A stretch of 64,000 nucleotides of DNA from Desulfobacteraceae bacterium (GTDB lineage: Bacteria; Desulfobacterota; Desulfobacteria; Desulfobacterales; Desulfosalsimonadaceae), in contig JABZFM010000002.1 of the NCBI GenBank assembly GCA_014237465.1, positions 153,772 through 217,771 on the forward strand, given 5' to 3'. The translations under genes and the position numbers were made by a program. How positions within the stretch are numbered: position 1 is the stretch's first letter; every line of letters begins with the position of its first letter. Under the pieces are notes generated by a model. That model was not told the origin of the DNA and did no database searches. It saw only the letters and a program-made list of their open reading frames with translations. Positions 46,643-56,673 of the stretch are shown here, one piece after another.

Positions 46643-48025
46643 TCAACCTGCGCCACGAACAACTCTCTTTTTTGATTTTAGCAATTTCACCATGATCTTA
46701 AATATTTTCTTGTAGACAAACTGAATCAAGGGAACCGACAAAAGCCTGCGAATCAGCCGAACAGATGGAAAATTCCGCTGTTCCACCGGGCTTTGGTCCA
46801 AAGAGATTTCTTTTATCATGAAATTACGGCCAAAAAGACTTAATATCATCAGGTAGGTAATAATTGCAATCAGGTCCCATGCACGTCGGACATGGGAATC
46901 CGGATAATCTATTTCTTCATCCATGGCCATGCGCTGAATTTCAACAATGTGATAAATATCAATCTTGCTGCCAAAAAGCTCCCGGGCGGTCCACAACAGG
47001 TAAAGGCATCCCCCGCAATAGCTGACCAGCGCATCCGCACCCGTAGCTTCGGCTTCTTTAATTTTTTTACCCGCCACATCCATGATATCAAACAGGATAT
47101 GAATCGGCCGGTCCCAGGAAGCGCCTGCGCCAAAACCGCAGCACAGGGCCTTTTCGCGGATATGATCCATTTCGATGATGTTGCAGCCGGTGCGTTTCAG
47201 GATTTCACGCGGAGGATCCCAGTATTGCCCTCCGCCGGCTTTTGAATAACAGTTATCGTGAACCGTAACGCTCATGTTCAGCTGCCGTGTCAGCGGAATT
47301 TCCTTGGAATCGATCTTATCTAAAAGCCACTGGTGAAAATTAATGGCATTCACATCATGTTTGATGTTCATTTCATTGGGGTGCACATCAGTAATCATAC
47401 AGTGAACGGCATCCAGAAGGGGAACGACATTTTTCACGTCCCATGTGTTAAATTCATCACGACATTTTTCGGCAATTTTCTTTACCACATCAAGATATCC
47501 CCCCTGGTAGAGATATGCCCCGCACTCCCAGTGATCCAGCAAAACCAGCGGTGTGAAATAGTCCAGCAGGCGGCTGCCCCCCACGACAAAAGGCAGCAGG
47601 TGAACATAATTTCCAATCAAAAGAACATCCCCTTTTGGTTTTCGGGAACGCCACGCATTGATCCATTCTTTTTCCGGACCCGGCAGAAACAGGTCCAGGA
47701 GCTGCCAGATATTTCTGTCCATTGTGGGGCAGACAAACCGGTAAATATAAGGCGCGCCCCGCTTGAGATACAGCTCATTCCAGCGTTCAAGGATTAACTG
47801 ATAGGGTTTGCAGTCATAAGGACAAAAATAATTACAGGAGAAACAGGTGGTGCAATGGGACAAGACATATCGACTTTTTCGACCGTTGATTAATGCCTCA
47901 ATTTCCTGCCGGGCAATATCCAGCGGCAGATGAAGTTCCGGGCATTGATGAAAACACTCCCCGCACAGCGTGCAGGCATCCACATTAAAAACTTGCCGAT
48001 TCCGATCATCCGGATTGAATTTCAT
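46643..48025 (-). CDS. HdrD/GlpC-like Fe-S oxidoreductase with CCG domains
   Basis: A 460-residue protein with a strong AAAGGAGG ribosome-binding site. N-terminal cysteines form two 4Fe-4S clusters, CTLCGECFHQC and CTTCFSCNYFC. The C-terminal half has CCG domains like heterodisulfide reductase subunit D: DNCYSKAGGGQ, CCGFGAG and YCGGCLYL. A final stretch from residue 395 includes a membrane helix (LIAIITYLMILSLF). Such proteins handle disulfide/quinol-linked electron transfer. It is the last gene of an operon with the RND permease, MlaC-like and MlaA-like genes (47 bp after the permease), an unusual setting for an HdrD-like protein. Confidence 0.8.
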   Translation of the reverse strand: MKFNPDDRNRQVFNVDACTLCGECFHQCPELHLPLDIARQEIEALINGRKSRYVLSHCTTCFSCNYFCPYDCKPYQLILERWNELYLKRGAPYIYRFVCPTMDRNIWQLLDLFLPGPEKEWINAWRSRKPKGDVLLIGNYVHLLPFVVGGSRLLDYFTPLVLLDHWECGAYLYQGGYLDVVKKIAEKCRDEFNTWDVKNVVPLLDAVHCMITDVHPNEMNIKHDVNAINFHQWLLDKIDSKEIPLTRQLNMSVTVHDNCYSKAGGGQYWDPPREILKRTGCNIIEMDHIREKALCCGFGAGASWDRPIHILFDIMDVAGKKIKEAEATGADALVSYCGGCLYLLWTARELFGSKIDIYHIVEIQRMAMDEEIDYPDSHVRRAWDLIAIITYLMILSLFGRNFMIKEISLDQSPVEQRNFPSVRLIRRLLSVPLIQFVYKKIFKIMVKLLKSKKRVVRGAG

Positions 48026-48072
48026 GTCCCCTCCTTTGTAAAAACATTATCTGAATTTAAGCAAAGTGATTT

Positions 48073-50607
48073 CTATGAAAACTCCGATCCAAAAGGTTTA
48101 ATGATAATAATCAGTTGCGGGAGAAGTGTCAGGGCTGAAATGAGCGCGATGAACATCGCCAGCCCGGTCATCAGGCCAAAAATAATACTGGGAATAAAAT
48201 TTGACAAAACGAGAATTGAAAATCCAACAATAATTGTCAGAGAAGTATAATACATGGCATGGCCGATACTGCTGTGACAGCGATGCATGGCCTTTGTATA
48301 ATCCCCATCGACCTCAATTTCTTTCTGGAACCGGTGAATATAGTGAATGGTATCATCCACGGCAATACCGACGCTGATAGCCGCGATTGTGATTGTCATC
48401 ATATCCAGGGGTATATTCAGCCACCCCATCACGCCGAGGACAATACCGGTTGCCAGAAGATTTGGAGAGATGGCAATAACGGCTATGCGAAGAGACCTGA
48501 ACAGAACTAAAAACATCACGACCAGGGCCAGAACAACAATTCCCAGGGTCATTATCTGGGACTTGAACAAACTTTGCAGCATATTGTTATATAATACCAG
48601 CATCCCGGCCAGATGAACGTTATCCGGTTTATATTCAAGCCGATGGGTCAGATCATAATCAATTTTTTTCAAAAGTTCATTTCTTCGTAAATTTTCCTCG
48701 GAATCCTTGACCCGGACAAAAAAACGGACCTGGTTGTTTTCCACCGAGGCGTACGGCTCCACCAGAAGTTTTTTAAAAGTATCCGGGATTTCATTGTAAA
48801 TAAGAGAAAGTTCAAAACTGTCAAGGGATTTTCCCTGGTTCAGCCGGGAAGTCATCTTCATCATGGTGCCCAGGGACAATACTTTACCGATACCCGGAAT
48901 ACTTTCCAGATAATCATGCACTTCAAGCACTTTATTCATTTTATACTGCGTAAACCAGTACTTTGCAGGATTTTCCGCCGCATCCGGCGCGTCAAATTCA
49001 TCAAAATCATCAAAATCCGCAAATTCATCGCCCGCTTCCGCTTCCGGATCTGCAGGTTTGAGCGGCGCTGTGTTCCCGGGATTCACATCTTCAAGATCAA
49101 TCAGCACATCTAACGGAGTTGTTCCGCCAAGCTGCTGATCAATCACTTTCATTCCCTGATAAATCTCGGTGTTTTCCTTAAAATAATTGATAAACGAATT
49201 CTCCACCTTCAGGCGAGAAATACCGACAGCACTCAAAATAAAGGCCACAGCACTGACAACAAGAATTGTTTTCCCGTGAACTTCAGTAAATTCTGCGAGT
49301 ATATGTGTCAGCGAATATTTTGATTCCTTCAGGTCCGGGGGCGCTGTTTTTGATAATAGCATCATTGCCGACGGGAAAAGTATAAACGTAATTATCAGGG
49401 AGACGATGATGCCGCCCACCATCATCCAGCCAAAAGTAATGACTGGATAAATGTCGCATGACAGGAGTGAACCGAATCCGGCAATGGTTGTTAACGCTGC
49501 ATAGATGCAGGGGGCCAGCTTGAGTCGGACTGTTTCAAGCACGAGTTCCCTCTGTGTAAGGTCAGGATTTGTTGCTAAAAGTTCCCGGTATCGGACTACC
49601 AGATGGATGGTAACCGCCATGGTGATAATCAGCTGAAGAGAAATGAAGTTTGATGAAATGACCGTTACTTCCCAGTCGAACAGGCCCAGCAGACCGATCA
49701 TTGCAATGGCGGCTAACACACAGCAAAACATCGGTAAAAGAATCCAGCGGATCTTTCTAAAAATGATCCCTAATGTAATCACGAGAAAAGTGAAAACACC
49801 GATGCCGAACAGTTTCAAATCATTTTTTACAAACCGTACCAGGTCATCCGAAATCATGCTGATGCCGCCCAGAAATAAATCCGCACGTCCCCGGTAGTCA
49901 TCCATGATGGCCCGGATGAATTGAATATCCTCATGCCGCTGAACGCTTGCGGAATCCCGATGTTGGTCCAGCTGAACCCGGACCCGGTCATATTCGATGG
50001 TTTCTTCTTCTGTTAATCCTTTTTCAGCCAACTTGTCACGCAGCGAGTCATTGCGCCGGATTAAATCCATAAAAAGGGTATCGTTTTTAAAGTTAATCTG
50101 GATACCCGTGGTTTTCAGGTCCGGACTGACCAAAAGATTCCGGTATACCGGGCTGTTTGCCAGCTCAATCCGGGCAAGGGACCGGTCGATGCCAGATGAT
50201 TTCAAAGTGGGAATTTCACCGGCCAGTTCCTGAATAGACACCGGCGGACTTTCAAGAATCGGTACATCCAGGATCGTGATAACCGAATCCACCCGATCCA
50301 GTTGTAAAAACTCTTTTTTCAGGTTCGCGATATCGTCGAGCGCTTCATCGGACAACAAATCAGCATGTGGGGTATAGGCAATGACCAGAAAATCCTGGAT
50401 ACCATAACGGGAATATACCTGACGTGCCAGCAGCAGGTCTTCGTCATTTTCCTGAATTAAGGTTTCTGATGACGCGTCAATTTGAAAATCTTTTGCAAAA
50501 AAACCTAAAACCAAAATGACAGCCAGAAGGACAATGAGCACCGCAACAGGGTGCCCAATAATGATTTTGTCAAAAAAGCGGGTGGTCCGTGAGTCTGTTT
50601 TTAGCAT
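48073..50607 (-). CDS. RND superfamily exporter (MmpL/HpnN-like) in Mla operon
   Basis: An 844-residue inner-membrane permease. The ATG at 50607 is chosen over a TTG at 50616. Layout is the double-repeat RND form: a helix near residues 20-40, a periplasmic loop of about 200 residues, a helical bundle (FGIGVFTFLVITLGIIF), a second loop and a second bundle ending with ISVGIAVDDTIHYIHRF, where the charged helix residues of the proton relay lie. The second periplasmic loop carries DEFADFDDFDEFD at residues 527-539. Together with MlaC-like and MlaA-like proteins it probably moves phospholipid or another lipid between the membranes. It is similar in layout to the permease at 2741 but distinct in sequence. 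Confidence 0.86.
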   Translation of the reverse strand: MLKTDSRTTRFFDKIIIGHPVAVLIVLLAVILVLGFFAKDFQIDASSETLIQENDEDLLLARQVYSRYGIQDFLVIAYTPHADLLSDEALDDIANLKKEFLQLDRVDSVITILDVPILESPPVSIQELAGEIPTLKSSGIDRSLARIELANSPVYRNLLVSPDLKTTGIQINFKNDTLFMDLIRRNDSLRDKLAEKGLTEEETIEYDRVRVQLDQHRDSASVQRHEDIQFIRAIMDDYRGRADLFLGGISMISDDLVRFVKNDLKLFGIGVFTFLVITLGIIFRKIRWILLPMFCCVLAAIAMIGLLGLFDWEVTVISSNFISLQLIITMAVTIHLVVRYRELLATNPDLTQRELVLETVRLKLAPCIYAALTTIAGFGSLLSCDIYPVITFGWMMVGGIIVSLIITFILFPSAMMLLSKTAPPDLKESKYSLTHILAEFTEVHGKTILVVSAVAFILSAVGISRLKVENSFINYFKENTEIYQGMKVIDQQLGGTTPLDVLIDLEDVNPGNTAPLKPADPEAEAGDEFADFDDFDEFDAPDAAENPAKYWFTQYKMNKVLEVHDYLESIPGIGKVLSLGTMMKMTSRLNQGKSLDSFELSLIYNEIPDTFKKLLVEPYASVENNQVRFFVRVKDSEENLRRNELLKKIDYDLTHRLEYKPDNVHLAGMLVLYNNMLQSLFKSQIMTLGIVVLALVVMFLVLFRSLRIAVIAISPNLLATGIVLGVMGWLNIPLDMMTITIAAISVGIAVDDTIHYIHRFQKEIEVDGDYTKAMHRCHSSIGHAMYYTSLTIIVGFSILVLSNFIPSIIFGLMTGLAMFIALISALTLLPQLIIIIKPFGSEFS

Positions 50608-50641
50608 ATCAGGCAACTATTATTTTTTTCTTGTTCATTTA

Positions 50642-51244
50642 TTAATTTTCAACCGGCTTTTTCAGGCTTATCAGCAAGTCTTCTGCGGTCCCGCTTTTCA
50701 ATACTTCCGTGAATTGCGCCTGGTAACTTTTAATAAGACTTACGCCGTTAATTTCAATGTCATAGGCCATCCATCCCCGGCCGGACTTGTAAAATTTGTA
50801 CAACAGTTCAATGGGCTTGTCATCAGATATAATGTCAACCGGAACATGCACTTTATTTCCCTTCAAAAAACCGGGCTTGTAAACAATTTTTTCATCATCA
50901 TAGAAAGATGACTTATCCAGATATGACCTTTTAAGGCGTTCTACAAATAAACTAACAAACTCCGTCTTCTGTTTTTCACTTAACTTTCCCCAGTTGGTTT
51001 TGCCCAGCGTCAGTTTTGCCATGAGCTCAAAATCGATGATGGGGCCGACAATCTCCATAATTTTATTTTTCTTTACCTGTTCATCAATATCATTTTCCTT
51101 ATCATTTTCCTTGAGAATCTTTAAAACCGCCTCGGTTTTCTCCTTTAACAGGCTTTCAACGGTTTTCACATCGTCCGCCATAACCGGAACAGCCAGTCCC
51201 AGCATGCACAATGACATGAACATTAAAAAAAAACGTTTCATCAT
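50642..51244 (-). CDS. mlaC: MlaC/Ttg2D-like periplasmic lipid-binding protein
   Basis: A 200-residue exported protein with a signal peptide ending VPVMA (residues 1-23). Motifs fit the MlaC (Tgt2/Ttg2D) family: IVGPIIDFELMAKLTLGKTN, LSEKQKTEFVSLFVERLKRS and GRGWMAYDIEINGVSLIKSY. MlaC carries phospholipid between the inner-membrane and outer-membrane Mla components. It begins one base after the MlaA stop codon, so the genes are tightly coupled, and the RND permease follows 34 bp later. The usual MlaFEDB ABC transporter is absent; the RND protein may replace it. Confidence 0.88.
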   Translation of the reverse strand: MMKRFFLMFMSLCMLGLAVPVMADDVKTVESLLKEKTEAVLKILKENDKENDIDEQVKKNKIMEIVGPIIDFELMAKLTLGKTNWGKLSEKQKTEFVSLFVERLKRSYLDKSSFYDDEKIVYKPGFLKGNKVHVPVDIISDDKPIELLYKFYKSGRGWMAYDIEINGVSLIKSYQAQFTEVLKSGTAEDLLISLKKPVEN

Positions 51245-51245
51245 C

Positions 51246-52052
51246 TTATTCCTCTATTGCTTTTTGTCTTCTCATTTCGTATGCATCCCTTTGAAAAATA
51301 TATAAATCAATAGCTTCTGCACGGATCGCATCGTATTCATCCATATACAAAGACAACGTATTAAAATGGTCAACCACAGTGATTGCAACAACCGTCCAGA
51401 AATCACCAATATAATACGTGGGTCTTAAAAACGTATCCGGCAAAAATCCAAAAGCATCCCTTGCATTCGAAGGGCCGATCAGGGGAAAAACAATATGAGG
51501 CCCGCTGCCCACGCCATAATACCCCAGGGTCTGACCAAAATCTTCAGGATACGGTTTTAACTCCATGCATCCCCCGGCAGGATCAAAGAGTCCGGCAAGC
51601 CCAAGCGTTGAGTTTATACAAAACCTTCCGGTTACAATTGCGGCCCGTTTTGGCTTTAACTGAAGAAGATTGTTGACAAAGTTGACAGGATAAAGACCAT
51701 TCGCATACATTCTTCCAAGTGCCAAACGGATCGGTTTTCTAACGATAAAGCAATAGCCCTTTGCTATCGGTTTAAATACCCATACGTAGATATTATCATT
51801 GACCCGGGTCATGAACCGGTTATAACCGCTTATAGGATCATAAATTTCAATCATCTGCTCATCATCAAACTCATCAAACTCACTAAATTCATCAAATTCC
51901 CCTGGCTCAGCTCCAGACATTTCATTTAACGCATTGTCTGATATTGACTCCACAGAATTATCCACAAATCCGTATGACGCAATACCCGGTATTAAAAAAA
52001 GAATGCATATTAAATACCGTATAATTAAGAATTTAAACTGATTGCATTGCAT
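51246..52052 (-). CDS. mlaA: MlaA/VacJ family lipid-transport protein
   Basis: A protein of about 268 residues. The Met at 52052 gives a normal signal peptide (LICILFLIPGIASYG); the ribosome-binding site is weak. An acidic linker, GEFDEFSEFDEFDD at residues 51-64, precedes the MlaA domain. Family blocks are YDPISGYNRFMTRVNDNIYV, NFVNNLLQLKP, FCINSTLGLAGLFDPAG and FGQTLGYYGVGSGPHIVFPL. MlaA forms a ring in the outer membrane that removes surface phospholipid. There is no lipobox Cys, unlike Enterobacteria. It is the first gene of the MlaA-MlaC-RND-HdrD-like operon. Confidence 0.88.
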   Translation of the reverse strand: MQCNQFKFLIIRYLICILFLIPGIASYGFVDNSVESISDNALNEMSGAEPGEFDEFSEFDEFDDEQMIEIYDPISGYNRFMTRVNDNIYVWVFKPIAKGYCFIVRKPIRLALGRMYANGLYPVNFVNNLLQLKPKRAAIVTGRFCINSTLGLAGLFDPAGGCMELKPYPEDFGQTLGYYGVGSGPHIVFPLIGPSNARDAFGFLPDTFLRPTYYIGDFWTVVAITVVDHFNTLSLYMDEYDAIRAEAIDLYIFQRDAYEMRRQKAIEE

Positions 52053-52183
52053 TGTCAAATTGCTCTGTAAGATGATAAAAACAAATGATTCTAAAATACA
52101 CCCCATGCCAGGCCCAATGATTCCAAGAACATGCATAAAATAGTATAACTAACATATAGTGAGGTAATAATTCAATAAAAGGT

Positions 52184-52351
52184 TGATGGCTTCGTAAAAA
52201 GTCCAAATTCTGTGTTGCACTGCATTCTTCGTCACTGCGGAGTAGGCTAACTACGCCTCATTCCTCAGAATTTGTGCGCCTTGCCAATTTTTATAAGATT
52301 GGTGGAGCTTTTTTCTTTGCCATCTGAATCTGACTTTTTACCGGATCATCA
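52184..52351. repeat. Dispersed repeat family A copy
   Basis: About 168 bp with terminal inverted repeats TGATGGCTTCGTAAAAAGTC and GACTTTTTACCGGATCATCA. The interior (GTCACTGCGGAGTAGG; TTTGTGCGCCTTGCCAATTT) closely follows the copy at 7565-7716. It sits between the formate dehydrogenase and MlaA genes. Confidence 0.9.
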
Positions 52352-52490
52352 AAGGTTACGTCTGCGGACAATTGGAAATGAGCGAAAAAGAAAAAAGATC
52401 TAACCTGGAAAAGATATGTGTCTGATGGGGAAAGAGAATATTATAATAAAGGGACGTTATTGAAACAAATACCGCCCCCTTTTTAACTTT

Positions 52491-55256
52491 TTATGCAGCA
52501 CTTGAAAGCTTTATGGCGCACACTTTATATTCAGGAATATTGGATACCGGGTCCAGTGCGGCATTGGTCAGTTTATTGGCTGCGGCTTCCGCAAAATGAA
52601 ACGGGATAAAAACAGTTCCGGAAACCGCCTGATCCGATACTTTTGCCCGAACAGTTATCTGCCCCCGTCGTGATGCCACGTTAATCGTGGATTCATCTTC
52701 AATGCCAAACTTTTTCGCATCTTCAGCGGATATTTCCACAAAAGATTCAGGAGCCCGCTCATTGAGTCCCTCGGTGCGGCGGGTCATAGTACCGGTATGA
52801 TAATGATACAAAACCCGGCCGGTTGTCAGGTACAGGGGATATTCATCATCCACCTTTTCCGCCGGTGCAATGTAATCAATGGCATGAAAGACCCCCTTGC
52901 CGCGCGTAAACTGCTGGGTATGCAAAATCGGGGTACCCGGATGGTCCTGGCTGGGACAGGGCCAGTGCAGCCCTTCCCGTTCAATCCGCTCATACGTGAT
53001 CCCGGCATATGACGGGGTGACCTTTCTGATTTCGTCAAAAATCTCCCGGCAGTTTTTGTACGCCATGGGATATCCCATCCGTTTTGCGATTTCACTGGTT
53101 ATCTTCCAATCGTCCCAGGCGCCTCCGGGCGCATCAACCGCTTTACGAACCCGCTGAACGCGCCTTTCCGTGTTGGTAAACGTCCCATCTTTTTCAGCAA
53201 AACAGGCAGAGGGCAAAACCACATCTGCCATTTGGGCAGTTTCGGTCATAAAAATGTCCTGGACCACCAGAAAATCCAAGTTGGCAAAACTTTTTTCCGC
53301 ATGATTCAAATCAGGGTCCGAGACCAGCGGATTTTCACCGATAATATAAAATGCCTTAATGTCACCGTCATGGGCCATCGGCACCATTTTGGTCACCGTC
53401 AGGCCATTCTTTTCCGATAGACCGGTGACGCCCCAGGCGTCTTCCATTTTTTTTCGGACCGCTTCATCGGTGACTGGCTGGTAACCGGTATACACATTGG
53501 GCAGTCCGCCCACATCACAGGCGCCCTGCACGTTGTTCTGGCCTCGCAACGGGTTCACGCCGCCGCCGGGAATGCCAAGATTCCCGCTCAACATGGCCAG
53601 GTTGGCCAGGGATTTGACATTGTCCGTACCGGTGGTATGCTGGGTAATGCCCATACAATAGAGAATGGCACCGGCCCTGGCTTTGGCATACATCCGGGCG
53701 GCATCAATGATCTGCTGGGCTGGAATACCGGTAATCTGCGCCACATAATCCGGTGTAAATTTTTCAACCATTGATTTCAATCCCTCAAAATCAGTGGTCC
53801 GGCTTTCAATAAATGCCTTGTCATGAAGATTTTCAGCAATAATCACATGCATCAGCCCGTTGATCCAGGCTACGTCCGTACCGAGATTCGGCCTGAGCCA
53901 GTGGTCGGCAAATTTCGTGAGCTTAATTTGTCTCGGGTCCACCACAAGCAATTTGGCATTCTTATATTTGACCGCCCGTTTAACAAAGCTTGAAAGAACC
54001 GGATGGTTCTCTGTTGTATTGGAACCTGTCACCAGAATCACATCGGCTTCTTCAACATCACCAATGGTATTTGTCATTGAACCACTTCCAAAAGCTGCGG
54101 CCAGACCGGCCACTGTGGAGCTGTGTCAGAGGCGGGCGCAATGATCAATGTTGTTTGTTTTCAGTACGCCCCGGGTAAATTTCATGGCCGCGTAATTATC
54201 TTCATTGGTCACACGCGCAGACGTGAAAACGCCGATACTGTCCGGACCATGTACTTCCTTGATTTCCGAAAGGCGCTTGGCCGTCAGGTCCAGGGCTTCA
54301 TCCCAGGTAGCTTCCCGGAATTCCCCGTTTTCTTTTATCAACGGGGTGGTGAGACGGTCTTCCGAATGAACAAAATTAAACCCGAATCGTCCCTTGACAC
54401 ATAAACTGCCGTCATTCGGCGCTGTGTCTTCAGCACCGGTAATTTTAACAATCCGGTTGTCTTTTACATGAAAATCAATCTGGCACCCCACGCCGCAGTA
54501 ACTACAGGTACTTCTGACTTTTTCAGTTTCCCAGGCCCTGTCAAACCGAGCGTCCTTGGGGACCAGCGCGCCCACCGGGCAAACCTGAACACATTCGCCG
54601 CAGAAAACACAGTCGGAATCTTTCAGCAGCTTGTCATCACCGGCAATAATTTTTTTCTTGTCCCCATCGTAACCAAACTCAATGGCATTATTCACCTGGA
54701 TTTCATTACAGGCCTTGACGCATCGGCCACAGAGAATGCATCTTGAAAAATCCCGGATGATAAACGGATTCGCCATTTCCATGGGATACAGGGTTTCCAC
54801 ATTTGAATAATTGCTGCCGGAAACTTGGTAATAATAGGCCAGATCCTGCAAGCGGCAATCCCCCCAAGCCGGACACAGTTCCGGGCTGTTGTCATCTGCA
54901 TGAACCTTGAGCTGGTACGCGGTCCAGCTTTCTTCATGGGGCGCCCGCACCGCACAGTTATGGTTCCCCATTGACAGCATTTCCTTAATGGTTTGTTTCC
55001 GGGACGCCACAACGCGGGCGGATTCGGTCTGGACTATCATCCCGTCCACCGCTTTGGTATCACAGGATGTAACAAGATCCTCCTGGCCGGCAATCTCAAC
55101 CACGCACACGCGGCAGGTACCGGTTGGTGTTGTTCCTTTCAAATGGCACAAGCTAGGAATCTCTATATTGTTATTACGGGCGACATCAAGAATCGTATCA
55201 CCCATGGTAAAATTAAAACGGTTTCCATTGATGACGATGGTATTCTGGTTTTCCAT
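52491..55256 (-). CDS. fdhA: Selenocysteine formate dehydrogenase catalytic subunit (NAD/ferredoxin-type architecture)
   Basis: Reading through UGA at 54126-54128 joins two apparent frames into one 921-residue enzyme with Sec377 (CARL-U-HSSTVAGL), the active-site position of formate dehydrogenase. Domains in order: an N-terminal 2Fe-2S ferredoxin-like domain (Cys37, 48, 51, 65), a cluster region with Cys101, Cys128 and Cys134, a 2x4Fe-4S ferredoxin domain (about 170-230), then the molybdopterin catalytic domain with a 4Fe-4S at Cys251, 254, 258 and 286, and a C-terminal dinucleotide-binding domain. It oxidises formate or reduces CO2 with a bis-MGD Mo/W centre. No NuoE/NuoF-like or other partner gene is adjacent. 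There is no clear terminator or promoter visible. Confidence 0.93.
54097..54128 (-). promoter_or_regulatory. SECIS element and UGA (Sec) codon of formate dehydrogenase
   Basis: On the minus strand, UGA (54128-54126) is followed by 12 nt and the hairpin GUGGCC-GGUCU-GGCCGC (54113-54097): six pairs including one U-G, with the loop GGUCU that matches the E. coli fdhF loop (AGGUCU). The fold is by eye. Confidence 0.8.
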
Positions 55257-55359
55257 AGCCGGTATGTATCTCCTTATTAATTAGTGCGAAATCACAATCA
55301 CCGCACCTGATTCAATATTCTTTCGCAAAAAAATCCTATATAAATAAATGGCTATAATG

Positions 55360-56673
55360 TCAACGGGATAATTTAACTTCATCCGCCACCTGGTTCACAT
55401 CCGCCATGACTTTTGCAATATCCAAAGTCAGCAGCTGCCGGTTTTCCATTACTACCTGACCGTTGATAATGGAAGTGTCCACATCATTTCCGCCGGCTGC
55501 GTACACCAGATGAGAGTGCAGATTATACATAGGGGTCAGATGGGGCTTATTGGTATCAATGACAATTACATCCGCTTTTTTCCCCGGCACCAGGGAACCG
55601 GTCAAATTTTCAAGCCCCAGCGCCTTAGCAGCATCTCTTGTCGCCATCTTCAGCACGGTTTTCGCGTCCATGACCGTCGGGTCCAGGGTGTTGACTTTGT
55701 GAATCTTGGCAGCGGTATCCATTTCCAGAAACATATCAATATTATTATTACTGGTGCATCCGTCCGTGCCAAGCCCCACACATACGCCGGCGTCCATCAT
55801 TTCAGGCACCGGGGCGATTCCGGAGGCCAGCTTCATATTGCTCTCCGGATTATGGGAGACCTTGACATCATAAAATGCCATCTGTTCAATATCCTTGTCT
55901 GTCAGGGCCACACAATGACAGGCCAGCAAAAACGGAGACAGCACCCCGATCTCCGCCAGGTGCGCGATGGGTGTTTTTCCATAACGTTCGAAAATGGTTG
56001 ACACTTCGGTTTGTGTTTCCGCCACATGAATAATCAGCGGGACTTCATATTCATTCGAGAGATCACCGGCCCTGATGAGCAAATCCGGGGCGCAAAGATA
56101 TGGGGAGTGGGGTTCCACGGCCACAGTGATCAGCGGGTCGTTTTTCCATTTTTTAATCAGGTTTTCCGTATATACGAATCCTTCTTCAATAAGTCCGTAA
56201 CTGGGTGAAGGAAAGTCATACAGCACCTCGCCCACTACGGCCCGCACCCCGGCTGCCTTGGCTGCTTCGGCCACCGCGTCTTCAAAAAGGTACATATCTG
56301 CAAAACAGGTAGTCCCGGACAGAATCATCTCCGCACATGCCAGCAACGCACCGATCTTTACCTTTTCATAATTCAGTTTTGATTCTGCGGGAAAAATATA
56401 ATCGTTGAGCCATGTCATTAAATGAAGATCATCAGCAAGCCCCCGGAAACAACTCATTGACGCGTGGGTATGGGTATTGATCAACCCGGGCATGATAATC
56501 CCGTTTTTTGCGTCAATCACCTTGCCGGCCCGGCAGTTCGAAAATTTATCACACGGACCGATATCTGCAATCCGGTCTCCGGAAATAGCCACCGCGCCGT
56601 TTGGAATGACCGTTTCATTACTGTTCATCGTCATGACAATGCCGTTTGTAATCAGTATATCCGTTTCTTTCAT
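55360..56673 (-). CDS. MtaD/MqnX-type amidohydrolase, paralogue 2
   Basis: A 437-residue amidohydrolase. The ATG at 56673 overlaps the preceding phosphorylase stop codon in an ATGA arrangement, indicating translational coupling. Motifs match the 5-methylthioadenosine/S-adenosylhomocysteine deaminase group: LINTHTHASMSCFRGLADD, VHIAETQTEV-like HVAETQTEVSTIFERYG, ACHCVALTDKDIEQMA, SHNPESNMKLASGIAPVP and GLGTDGCTSNNNIDMF. It shares most of these with paralogue 1. Coupling with a purine nucleoside phosphorylase supports removal of methylthioadenosine or adenosylhomocysteine, or the futalosine route to menaquinone. Confidence 0.87.
   Translation of the reverse strand: MKETDILITNGIVMTMNSNETVIPNGAVAISGDRIADIGPCDKFSNCRAGKVIDAKNGIIMPGLINTHTHASMSCFRGLADDLHLMTWLNDYIFPAESKLNYEKVKIGALLACAEMILSGTTCFADMYLFEDAVAEAAKAAGVRAVVGEVLYDFPSPSYGLIEEGFVYTENLIKKWKNDPLITVAVEPHSPYLCAPDLLIRAGDLSNEYEVPLIIHVAETQTEVSTIFERYGKTPIAHLAEIGVLSPFLLACHCVALTDKDIEQMAFYDVKVSHNPESNMKLASGIAPVPEMMDAGVCVGLGTDGCTSNNNIDMFLEMDTAAKIHKVNTLDPTVMDAKTVLKMATRDAAKALGLENLTGSLVPGKKADVIVIDTNKPHLTPMYNLHSHLVYAAGGNDVDTSIINGQVVMENRQLLTLDIAKVMADVNQVADEVKLSR

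Noticed and set aside
54126..54128. Frameshift or true stop dividing formate dehydrogenase
   Set aside because: The frame continues in register on both sides of a single UGA located exactly at the known Sec position, with a SECIS-like hairpin.
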